A stretch of 5,185 nucleotides of DNA from Methanomassiliicoccales archaeon (GCA_900767505.1 CAAFZG010000097.1:1-5185), one strand, 5' to 3'. Counted from the first letter of the stretch, positions 1 through 5,185 are shown. Numbers and translations: made by a program. The notes: generated by a model from the letters alone, not told the origin.

Positions 1-1
1 G

Positions 2-1081
2 GGCGAGGAGAAGTATGCCAGCATCGCCGAGATGAGAGAGGTCTCCGACAAGATCAAGGCCAACGACGACAGGATGGCCGAGCTGGAGACGATCCGCCAG
101 GACTGCGTCCTCAACATCCCCAACATCCCCCACGAGTCCGTCCCGATAGGAAAGGACGAGCACGACAACGTCGTCGTGTACGAGAAGGGAGAGAAGAGGA
201 AGTTCGACTTCGAGCCCAAGGAGCACTGGCAGATCGCAGAGGACCTGGACATCATCGATTTCGACAGAGGAGTCAAGGTCGCGGGCAGCGGATTCTACTG
301 CCTCAAAGGCGACGGTGCAAGACTGGAGAGGGCCCTCATCAACTACTTCCTCGACACCCACCAGGACCAGGGCTACACAGAGCTGTTCCCCCCTGTGCTT
401 GTCAACAAGAACGCAGTCATCGGTACCGGACAGTACCCCAACCTCAAGGACGACATGTACTACCTCGAGAGAGACGACATGTTCCTCAACCCGACCGCAG
501 AGGTCCCCATAACCAACCTCCTGCAGGACGAGATCCTCGAGAAATCCCAGCTTCCGATCTACTACACCGCATACCTTCCCTCCTTCAGGAGAGAGGTCGG
601 TAAGCACGCGGACACCAGGGGAATCATAAGGGTCCACGAGTTCAACAAGGTCGAGATGGTCAACTTCGTCCTCCCCGAGAACTCCTATGCAAGGCTCGAG
701 GAGCTGAGGCAGAATGCCGAGGACCTCATCACAGGTCTCGGACTTCCGTACAGGGTCCTTCTGCTCTGCACTGGCGACATGAGCTTCTCGTGCTCCAAGT
801 GCTACGATCTCGAGCTCTACGCTCCCGGAAAAGATGCGTGGCTCGAGGCTTCGTCCTGCAGCAACTTCACTGACTTCCAGGCCAGGAGGGCCAGGATCAA
901 ATACAGGCCCGAACCCCACCTGAAGAGCGAGTTCGTCCACACCCTGAACGGCTCCGGTCTCGCCCTCCCCAGGACGATGGTCGCCATCCTTGAGAACTAT
1001 CAGAACAAGGACGGAACAGTCACCATCCCCGAGGTACTCAGGCCCTACATGCGCGGTCAGGAGACCATCGGAAGGCGCTGA
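2..1081 (+). CDS. serS: Seryl-tRNA synthetase, C-terminal 359 residues (5' truncated)
   Basis: Cytoplasmic class II aminoacyl-tRNA synthetase that activates serine with ATP and charges tRNA-Ser (and tRNA-Sec where present). The frame is open from base 2, so the real start lies upstream. Alignment from memory with E. coli SerRS (430 residues) suggests about 67 N-terminal residues are missing. Visible residues 1-38 are the second helix of the tRNA-binding coiled-coil arm. They are followed by the conserved IPNIPHESVPIGKDE segment (39-53). Further landmarks are the TAEVP serine-site loop (165-169), motif 2 FRREVGKHADTRGIIRVHEF (195-214), CTGDM (256-260), SSCSNFTDFQARR (284-296) and motif 3 NGSGLALPRT (316-325). 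The C-terminus PYMRGQETIGRR ends where the family normally ends. This is the canonical SerRS, not the divergent zinc-dependent SerRS of some methanogens. A CSKC pair at 264-267 replaces the more usual ACKT-like sequence. The in-frame ATG at 32 is internal. Confidence 0.97.
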   Translation, partial: GEEKYASIAEMREVSDKIKANDDRMAELETIRQDCVLNIPNIPHESVPIGKDEHDNVVVYEKGEKRKFDFEPKEHWQIAEDLDIIDFDRGVKVAGSGFYCLKGDGARLERALINYFLDTHQDQGYTELFPPVLVNKNAVIGTGQYPNLKDDMYYLERDDMFLNPTAEVPITNLLQDEILEKSQLPIYYTAYLPSFRREVGKHADTRGIIRVHEFNKVEMVNFVLPENSYARLEELRQNAEDLITGLGLPYRVLLLCTGDMSFSCSKCYDLELYAPGKDAWLEASSCSNFTDFQARRARIKYRPEPHLKSEFVHTLNGSGLALPRTMVAILENYQNKDGTVTIPEVLRPYMRGQETIGRR

Positions 1082-1084
1082 AAC

Positions 1085-1120
1085 AAGAGGGGTCGCAAGA
1101 CCTCTCTTCACTTTATTTCT
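1085..1120 (+). terminator. GNRA-capped hairpin plus T-rich tract after serS
   Basis: Positions 1085-1094 pair with 1099-1108 in a 10-bp stem containing one G-U wobble. The stem closes C-G around a GCAA tetraloop (1095-1098). A T-rich stretch with TTT at 1112-1114 and 1116-1118 follows. It begins 4 nt after the serS stop, between two convergent genes. Archaeal RNA polymerase usually terminates on T runs without needing a hairpin, so the stem may instead protect the 3' end. The tract read on the opposite strand is weaker (TTGTTT). Confidence 0.5.
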
Positions 1121-1147
1121 AAAACGATCCGACCCTTCACGGGATGA

Positions 1148-2284
1148 TCAGATTTTGAGTCCGTCGAGGCCTTTCATCAAAGACCTGACATCTATCATGC
1201 CGGAACGGCCCATCAGGCGGTCCCTAAGACCTTTCTCCCCTTCCAATAGCGTGTTGGACGATATCCCGTATCTGCGGGAGATCATCGCCTCCATATAAGC
1301 TGCCATGAGATCGCAGGTCTTGAGGTCCGTACCGTTCCTCTTCCCGAACCTGTCGTCGTCCATATCGGAGAAGGGCTCATACACCATCTTGCGGAAGCCT
1401 TCACGCCATTCCTCTTTGAGCAGGGGCATGATGGTCGATTCGACCTCCTCGTGTTCGTACTCCTCCAGAAGACTCGCGAGTCCGGATACGTTCTCCTTGA
1501 TAGGGGATATGACATCCTTGGTCAGGACCTCCGGGAGGTCGTGGAACAATCCGCTGTAATAATCATTGTAGATCTGCTCATCCGAAGCTCCGGCATCGAT
1601 ATCGGCGAGATACATCATGTTCGCGACCATGAGTGAGTGCCCCAGTACCGTCGTGCGCGGAACGCGCGGAGTCCGGGCCCAACGCTGTTGGAACCTCAGC
1701 TGTCCGACGAGATCGATGAAATCGAACGATTCTTCGCTGAGCTCCCTGACACCGATGAGATCCTTGTGATGATCGATCTGCGTGTTGATCTCCTCGCGCG
1801 TGCGGTCTATGCCGTACAGCGAACGGTTGGAATCATAGATAAGATTGAACTCCCATCTTGTAGCGAGATAGTGCGCGGCACGGATGACCGCATCCTCCCT
1901 TGAATCGTCGGAACCTGTCAGATAGCTGCGGAAACGGTCCCTGAACCCGGGATCCGAATCCGGAACGAGACGATCGTACTCGGAAAGCACATACTCATTG
2001 ACCTGTGCCCTCTTCTCGGAGATGATCTTATGGAACACCTGGGGCTTCAGATCCGTGAGGACGGACCTCTGGATGAACGAGAACAGCGTGTGCTCGATGA
2101 TCAGCGTCCAGTCCATCCTGTTGCCTGCCGATTCCTCGTACTTGCCGAGAATCCATGCTATGGCGGCCTTATGCGCCTGCTTGTCCAACTCGGTGAGGTC
2201 GACGGGACGCATATGGTCGTTCCATCTGTGCATGTTCACGGAATTGAACAGAAGGTACAGGAGATCGGCATTCAGTGTGGCCAC
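1148..2284 (-). CDS. YfbR-like HD-domain metal-dependent phosphohydrolase, 378 aa, apparent tandem HD folds
   Basis: Probable cytoplasmic metal-dependent phosphohydrolase related to the 5'-deoxynucleotidase YfbR, which releases phosphate from dNMPs; the substrate here is inferred only. The C-terminal half carries the full HD signature: RW (201-202), H216, H248-D249, E252 within HDLPEVLTKDVISPIK, and D325 in KTCDLMAAYMEA. These match the YfbR metal ligands and catalytic Glu. The N-terminal half repeats the same layout in degenerate form: RW (20-21), H38, and SVLTD (74-78), with F70-I71 in place of HD, S74 in place of Glu and H138 in place of the last Asp. The start is GTG at 2284, supported by AAGGAG 7 nt upstream. 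Extending the frame to 2374 only reads the upstream gene in the wrong frame and adds an Arg/Ser-rich tail. It is the last gene of the lysyl-tRNA synthetase operon, 4 nt after the membrane protein gene. Confidence 0.88.
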   Translation of the reverse strand: MATLNADLLYLLFNSVNMHRWNDHMRPVDLTELDKQAHKAAIAWILGKYEESAGNRMDWTLIIEHTLFSFIQRSVLTDLKPQVFHKIISEKRAQVNEYVLSEYDRLVPDSDPGFRDRFRSYLTGSDDSREDAVIRAAHYLATRWEFNLIYDSNRSLYGIDRTREEINTQIDHHKDLIGVRELSEESFDFIDLVGQLRFQQRWARTPRVPRTTVLGHSLMVANMMYLADIDAGASDEQIYNDYYSGLFHDLPEVLTKDVISPIKENVSGLASLLEEYEHEEVESTIMPLLKEEWREGFRKMVYEPFSDMDDDRFGKRNGTDLKTCDLMAAYMEAMISRRYGISSNTLLEGEKGLRDRLMGRSGMIDVRSLMKGLDGLKI

Positions 2285-2288
2285 GTCA

Positions 2289-2597
2289 TCACTCCTTGCT
2301 GAGATCGATGATGGTCGCATCCCCGACGAACGGCGTGTAGTCCTCGTCGAGGACATAGAAGAATCCCTCCTCATCCGCCTTGTCCATCAGGGCCTTCAGT
2401 TCCGAACAGGTCCTGCTGTTGGATAGATAGAGGAGGATGTAATTGGAGATCAGTATCAGGACGCCGATGACGAACACCGCCTGCTTGAACGTTCCGGGCT
2501 CCAGTACATATGCGGTGATGCCTGCGGCCACCAGCACCATACCTGCCAGGGACAGATACAGGAACAGCTTCGGATCGACGGTCCTGATATCCTTCAT
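2289..2597 (-). CDS. Small two-helix membrane protein of unknown function, 102 aa
   Basis: I do not recognise this family. Residues 1-10 are polar with K2, R5 and K10. Two hydrophobic helices follow, at about 11-32 and 39-59, joined by a short EPGTFK turn. The soluble tail of about 43 residues (60-102) is acidic, with segments SELKALMDKADEEG and FYVLDEDYTPFVGD. Positive charges at the N-terminus and just after helix 2 (R62, K68) suggest a hairpin with both ends in the cytoplasm. There is no signal-peptide cleavage motif and no recognisable catalytic motif. The ATG at 2597 is supported by GAGG 5 nt upstream. The gene begins 7 nt after the lysyl-tRNA synthetase stop and ends 4 nt before the HD gene, so it is very likely co-transcribed and translationally coupled with both. 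Coding status is well supported by this spacing; function is unknown. Confidence 0.85.
   Translation of the reverse strand: MKDIRTVDPKLFLYLSLAGMVLVAAGITAYVLEPGTFKQAVFVIGVLILISNYILLYLSNSRTCSELKALMDKADEEGFFYVLDEDYTPFVGDATIIDLSKE
2292..2297 (-). promoter_or_regulatory. Shine-Dalgarno site for the HD gene
   Basis: AAGGAG on the minus strand, immediately before the TGA stop (2289-2291) of the preceding gene and 7 nt before the GTG at 2284. It decides the GTG start over longer in-frame extensions, and points to translational coupling between the two genes. Confidence 0.8.
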
Positions 2598-2602
2598 ATT
2601 AT

Positions 2603-2606
2603 CCTC
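2603..2606 (-). promoter_or_regulatory. Shine-Dalgarno site for the membrane protein gene
   Basis: GAGG within GTGAGG on the minus strand, overlapping the TGA stop (2605-2607) of the lysyl-tRNA synthetase gene and 5 nt before the ATG at 2597. It has the same stop-overlapping arrangement as the next junction. Confidence 0.7.
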
Positions 2607-4149
2607 ACTGGGATGCCTGGATCAGCCTGTTCACGACGAACTTCTGATCCATGGATGCCAGGAACGGCCCGAGCCTGGGTCCTGCGGTCTTGCCGATCAG
2701 GATCTTGTACAGGGCCTTGTATCCGCCCTTGGATCCTATAGGCGAGGCCTTGGCGATATCCGAGACGACACCTGTGATCGTGTCCGTATCCCATACACAG
2801 TCGTTCATCCTCTTCACAAGTGCCTGGAAGAAGACCTTCTCGTTCATCGAGAGCTCGATATCGGGAGAGATCGACTGCAGGACCGAGAACTTGACCATGT
2901 CGGGAGCGAATCCGTTGAGCCAATATCTGACGCAGGAGACCCTCCTCTTGAGCCTCTCGATGTCCTCCTCGGTTGCTTCGGACATATCGATGGTACGGGA
3001 GAGGACCTCCATGACCCCATCGAAATCCGATGCCATCTGAACGACGTTCACGAGGTGGCGGTACGGGATCTGCAGGGGAAGCTTCGACGGCACGTGGTTG
3101 TGCTGTGCGATGACATAGGCCCTGACCGAGTTCTCCTCGGATTCCGGCCACTCCCCGGCGAAGTACTCCCTCTCCATCCTGTCGTACTCATCGGCCATGT
3201 CCAGGGTCCCCATTCCGGAGTCGTAGTCGATAGCCCTTGAGGGGTTGACCCTGAGGAACAGGTAGTTCAGCACCTCGGGAGGTGTCATGTTGATGGCATC
3301 CAGACCGGTGACGGAGCATCCGAGGGACTTGTGCATCTGACCGACGCCTTTGAGCTGAACGAACTCGTAGGGTATGGGGCAGGGTGCGACGCCTCCGTAG
3401 ATCTCCGAGACGATCCTCTTTCCGGAATCGTACGATCCTCCGGCTGCGGCATGGTCCTTTCCGAAGGGCTCCGCGGATGTTCCGAAGATCACCCACTTCG
3501 CAGGCCACTCGAGACGCCATGTGAGCTTTCCGTCGCCCTTGCGGATATCGGCCTTGCCATGGTGTCCGCAGGTGCAGTCGTACTCGACGTAGGGGAATTT
3601 GTATGAATCGAATATGGGCTTCGTGAAGCGTCCGCACTTCTCGCAGACGGGGTTGTAGGGCGCGTAGTCCGCGTTGGCCTCTTTGCCTGTGACCTCGTGG
3701 AGGATCTGGATGATCTCCTGCCTCTTCTCGAATGTCTTGCCGATGCATTCGGCGAACAGCCCCTGGTCGTACAGTTCATGGGTCCATATGATCTCGCACT
3801 TGACCCCGAGGGAATCGACCGCATCAAGGAACGGCTGCACGAAGTGGTGAGCATAGTTCTTGTGCTTTCCGCAGGGACACGGGATGCGGGATATGGGCAT
3901 TCCGACGTACTTCTCAAATTCCTCGGGCAGGAAGTCGTAACGTTTACGCAGAGGATCGAACGAATCGATGAGATAAATCAGGCGGACCTCTTTTCCCATT
4001 GCCTCGACGGCGCTGCGGACCGACTCGCCTGTGATCGCTTCTCTCAGACTGCCGACGTGGATGATACCGGTCGGACTGATTCCTGTGGCTATCAAAGGGT
4101 GATCGCATGTCTTCGCGACCTCCTCTGCTATGACATCTGCCCAATGCAT
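2605..4149 (-). CDS. lysS: Class I lysyl-tRNA synthetase, full length, 514 aa
   Basis: Cytoplasmic enzyme that activates lysine and charges tRNA-Lys, of the class I (archaeal, Rossmann-fold) type unrelated to bacterial class II LysRS. It starts MHWADVIAEE, a typical opening for the family. The HIGH-equivalent is HVGS (31-34). Cys-rich zinc-binding segments are C91/C93 (CPCGKH) and C169-x2-C172 with C192-x-C194. FGKDHAAAGGSYDSGK (229-244) is a family-typical active-site stretch. The KMSKS position reads QMHKS (271-275), an unusual variant. The C-terminal end LIGKTAGPRLGPFLASMDQKFV matches the anticodon-binding helical domain of Pyrococcus LysRS. I prefer the ATG at 4149 over the in-frame ATG at 4158. 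The TATA box centred near 4176 predicts a transcript start near 4150, making the mRNA leaderless from 4149 and leaving 4158 upstream of it. First gene of a three-gene operon and divergent from secG. Confidence 0.95.
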   Translation of the reverse strand: MHWADVIAEEVAKTCDHPLIATGISPTGIIHVGSLREAITGESVRSAVEAMGKEVRLIYLIDSFDPLRKRYDFLPEEFEKYVGMPISRIPCPCGKHKNYAHHFVQPFLDAVDSLGVKCEIIWTHELYDQGLFAECIGKTFEKRQEIIQILHEVTGKEANADYAPYNPVCEKCGRFTKPIFDSYKFPYVEYDCTCGHHGKADIRKGDGKLTWRLEWPAKWVIFGTSAEPFGKDHAAAGGSYDSGKRIVSEIYGGVAPCPIPYEFVQLKGVGQMHKSLGCSVTGLDAINMTPPEVLNYLFLRVNPSRAIDYDSGMGTLDMADEYDRMEREYFAGEWPESEENSVRAYVIAQHNHVPSKLPLQIPYRHLVNVVQMASDFDGVMEVLSRTIDMSEATEEDIERLKRRVSCVRYWLNGFAPDMVKFSVLQSISPDIELSMNEKVFFQALVKRMNDCVWDTDTITGVVSDIAKASPIGSKGGYKALYKILIGKTAGPRLGPFLASMDQKFVVNRLIQASQ

Positions 4150-4170
4150 ACTAATCATCCGCCTATCGGG

Positions 4171-4181
4171 ATATACTTAAA
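4171..4181 (-). promoter_or_regulatory. TATA box of the lysS operon
   Basis: Minus-strand TTTAAGTATAT, centred about 26 nt before the ATG at 4149, which is the usual archaeal TATA-to-start distance. A purine-rich CGAAAG lies a few bases further upstream as a possible BRE. The position implies a leaderless or nearly leaderless lysS mRNA. Confidence 0.6.
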
Positions 4182-4188
4182 GACGCTT

Positions 4189-4204
4189 TCGGTATGAATA
4201 CCGA
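4189..4204. promoter_or_regulatory. Perfect 7-bp-arm palindrome in the divergent promoter region
   Basis: TCGGTAT-GA-ATACCGA, both arms exact. It lies upstream of the lysS TATA box (about 40-55 nt before the predicted lysS start) and about 55-70 nt before the predicted secG start. The size and symmetry suit a dimeric helix-turn-helix regulator able to act on one or both promoters. The regulator is unknown and chance occurrence is possible. Confidence 0.35.
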
Positions 4205-4228
4205 TATCCGGCATCAGAAGAACTATGT

Positions 4229-4237
4229 TTTTATATT
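4229..4237 (+). promoter_or_regulatory. TATA box of secG
   Basis: TTTTATATT, centred near 4233, about 26 nt before the ATG at 4259. A purine-rich stretch (AGAAGAA, 4216-4222) precedes it as a possible BRE. No Shine-Dalgarno sequence lies before the ATG (the upstream bases are C-rich), so the transcript probably begins at or next to the start codon. Confidence 0.65.
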
Positions 4238-4258
4238 GACCTGAGCTAACCCCCCAAC

Positions 4259-4423
4259 ATGGCAAAGAAAAACGACAGCGGATTCCAGTCCTCCGCAGGT
4301 CTGATGAGATATTTCGACACGGAGAACGAGAAAGGAGTCAGGGTCAGCCCCCGCACCGTCATCGGTATCGCCATCGGGATGATCGTGGTCGTATTGCTTC
4401 TGAACACGTTCGTTCCGCTTTGA
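4259..4423 (+). CDS. secG: Preprotein translocase subunit Sec61-beta (archaeal SecG), 54 aa
   Basis: Small tail-anchored subunit of the SecYE-beta protein-conducting channel in the cytoplasmic membrane. The protein begins MAKKNDSGF. It then carries SSAGLMRYFDTEN (11-23), the hallmark of archaeal Sec61-beta, then a short basic/polar stretch GVRVSPRT. A single C-terminal transmembrane helix follows (about 34-50, IGIAIGMIVVVLLLNTF), ending VPL. Its length of 54 residues is normal for the archaeal family. It is transcribed divergently from the lysS operon from its own TATA box, with no Shine-Dalgarno site, which suggests a leaderless mRNA. The size makes it easy for automatic gene finders to miss, and two longer minus-strand open frames overlap it with implausible composition. 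Confidence 0.93.
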   Translation: MAKKNDSGFQSSAGLMRYFDTENEKGVRVSPRTVIGIAIGMIVVVLLLNTFVPL

Positions 4424-4558
4424 AACGGATTGTCTGAAGCACAACCGGCATATGCTCCAGCTTGGGCTTTGGACTTTTTCCCTTCCTTTTTAACTCTAAC
4501 TCTCGATTTTTCTGGAATACGGAATACCGTCAATTGATTTCGTTCTGAATGTCTGGCT
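4424..4558. other. Spacer between secG and the insertion sequence
   Basis: No open reading frame here looks coding. It holds the T tracts, another T5 run at 4507-4511, and an exact 7-bp tandem repeat GGAATAC (4514-4520, 4521-4527). The second copy is part of ACGG-AATA-CCGT (4519-4530). The stretch is visibly richer in T than the coding regions around it. Confidence 0.4.
4471..4492 (+). terminator. T-rich termination tract after secG
   Basis: Two T5 runs (4475-4479 and 4487-4491) within a pyrimidine-rich stretch, about 50-70 nt after the secG stop codon. No stem-loop precedes them. T runs alone are sufficient for intrinsic termination in archaea, so this is the likely secG transcript end. Confidence 0.45.
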
Positions 4559-4572
4559 GGTAATGTGATACC
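4559..4572. repeat. Candidate terminal inverted repeat of the insertion sequence
   Basis: GGTAATGTGATACC, starting with the GGT-ATG pattern of IS1-type ends and itself a short dyad (GGTA...TACC). It sits 2 nt outside the transposase stop codon. The matching copy would be outside this window. Confidence 0.4.
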
Positions 4573-4574
4573 TT

Positions 4575-5185
4575 TTAGTTGATATTTTGTCTATAAGGAT
4601 ATGCCATCACCTCTGACAAAGACCAAACATGATCTGTCAGTCCCAATTTCATCGCAGGCGTGATCTCCTTTCTACAACCGTTGTTGTCCTTCATTTTCAG
4701 AGTGAGCGAAGAATGCGGAAGACAGAGGTTGTAGTATCCTTTGAACAGGTCCAGGGAGGCCTGGACGGCCTCCCTGGACCTTCCGAATGTGGTAGTCCGG
4801 CGTCTGAGCTTGGCATTGAAGAGCCTGATAGTCAGATTCTGCCGTTCGATCGCGGATGTGTTCAGAAGTGCGTCAGGGATGTGGCCGTAGGCCACATACC
4901 TCCTGACGCCCTTCAACTGCTTCCCTTGCGTGTCTTCTCCACGACACCATAATTGAAATCAGAATAAGGCTCCAGATGACTGCCGTGACGTCCGTGACCG
5001 GTGTTGTACACACGCTGGCTGTACCTGTTCAACAGAGTCCTTCTGTACGGACGGTACCCATCGGTCATAAAGAACGGCATGTAGCCGCTTTCGAGTTTGT
5101 CCAGCTCCTGGTTGACGAACCTGTCGCAGACGGTCTTGCCTCTGCCGTCCGCCTCGATGCCTAGAAGATATTTCTCGGTCGAACA
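4575..5185 (-). pseudogene. IS1-family-like DDE transposase, frameshifted and running off the window
   Basis: Cut-and-paste or copy-type DDE transposase acting on its own element. Two adjoining minus-strand frames make up one protein. The upstream part (5185 down to a TGA at 4913-4915; 90 residues) contains LLGIEADGRGKTVCDRF and MTDGYRPYRRTLLNRYSQ, the latter matching InsB MTDGW, with D42 as a catalytic Asp. The downstream part (stop at 4575) reads KQLKGVRRY and continues through SAIERQNLTIRLFNAKLRRRT, where the Glu matches the InsB IERHNLNLRQ catalytic Glu. It ends AMKLGLTDHVWSLSEV. Continuity requires one extra base at the GGG at 4923-4925 (CGC AAG GGn AAG CAG). The first catalytic Asp and the N-terminal DNA-binding part are outside the window. 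Asp-to-Glu spacing is about 72 residues versus about 25 in IS1 InsB, so it belongs to a longer IS1 subgroup. Alternatives to pseudogene are a sequencing error or recoding. Confidence 0.85.

Larger units (their letters stand above)
4559..5185 (-). mobile_element. IS1-family-like insertion sequence, one end plus partial transposase
   Basis: The element is defined by its IS1-type DDE transposase remnant. Its proposed terminus at 4559 reads GGTAATGTGATACC inward, recalling the GGTGATG start of IS1 terminal repeats. The terminus is 16 nt beyond the transposase stop codon, as expected for the 3' end of such an element. The other end, the second inverted repeat and the target-site duplication lie beyond the window, so the boundary is inferred. 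The element is inserted downstream of secG and points towards it. Confidence 0.65.

Noticed and set aside
2285..2374. 30-residue N-terminal extension of the HD protein
   Set aside because: The Arg/Ser-rich extension is the membrane protein gene read in another frame. AAGGAG 7 nt before GTG at 2284 gives a much better start.
2443..3240. 265-codon open frame on the plus strand opposite lysS and the membrane protein gene
   Set aside because: It is antisense to two well-supported genes, has no recognisable motif and shows the composition expected of a reverse-strand shadow in GC-rich codon-biased DNA.
2594..3748. Arg-rich minus-strand frames of 185 and 186 codons inside lysS
   Set aside because: They are out-of-frame readings of lysS with abundant Arg and Gly, and no start signal or homology.
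4150..4158. Upstream ATG adding Met-Ile-Ser to LysRS
   Set aside because: It lies only about 18 nt from the TATA centre, upstream of the predicted transcript start, and homologs as I recall them begin close to MHWAD.
3697..4197. 166-codon plus-strand frame opposite the 5' part of lysS
   Set aside because: It covers the lysS start and promoter, has no motif and no Shine-Dalgarno or TATA support of its own.
4514..4527. GGAATAC tandem duplication as a target-site duplication of the insertion sequence
   Set aside because: The two copies are adjacent, lie over 30 bp outside the proposed element end and do not flank it.
4223..4533. Two minus-strand frames (73 and 95 codons) over secG
   Set aside because: They are antisense to the clear Sec61-beta gene and have no family resemblance.
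4629..5164. Plus-strand frames of 107 and 62 codons within the insertion sequence
   Set aside because: They are opposite-strand shadows of the transposase, whose DDE motifs fix the coding strand as minus.
1..5185. CRISPR array, tRNA, rRNA or riboswitch
   Set aside because: I found no regularly spaced repeats, cloverleaf or known leader structure in any of the gaps, which are all shorter than about 160 bases.

Overview
The window looks like euryarchaeal chromosome, most probably from a methanogen of the Thermoplasmata / Methanomassiliicoccales type. The evidence is an archaeal class I lysyl-tRNA synthetase, an archaeal Sec61-beta (SecG), TATA-box promoters placed for leaderless transcription, Shine-Dalgarno sites only at internal operon genes, and moderately high GC with many AGG/AGA arginine codons. 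The lineage is inferred from these features; there is no rRNA or other marker gene here.

Layout. (1) Positions 2-1081, plus strand: the C-terminal five sixths of seryl-tRNA synthetase (serS), truncated by the window start. (2) Positions 1082-1147: a short convergent gap holding a GNRA-capped hairpin followed by a T-rich tract. (3) Positions 1148-4149, minus strand: a tight three-gene operon reading leftward, made of class I lysyl-tRNA synthetase, a 102-residue two-helix membrane protein of unknown function, and a YfbR-like HD-domain phosphohydrolase. The internal gaps are 7 and 4 nt, and each downstream Shine-Dalgarno site overlaps the stop codon of the gene before it. (4) Positions 4150-4258: a divergent promoter region with two TATA boxes and a perfect 7-bp-arm palindrome between them. 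(5) Positions 4259-4423, plus strand: a 54-residue Sec61-beta gene, easy to miss because of its size. (6) Positions 4424-4558: AT-richer spacer with T tracts. (7) Position 4559 to the window end, minus strand: one end of an IS1-family-like insertion sequence. Its transposase is broken by a one-base frameshift and runs off the window.

How it fits together. Two tRNA synthetases and a translocon subunit make this a housekeeping neighbourhood. The less familiar parts are the membrane protein and HD hydrolase locked into the lysyl-tRNA synthetase operon. The HD protein appears to be an internal duplication with a metal-binding C-terminal HD fold and a degenerate N-terminal copy. The lysyl-tRNA synthetase has an unusual KMSKS loop. 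The insertion sequence sits downstream of secG and does not visibly interrupt any gene. I see no clear previously undescribed system; the best leads are the duplicated HD protein and its operon context.
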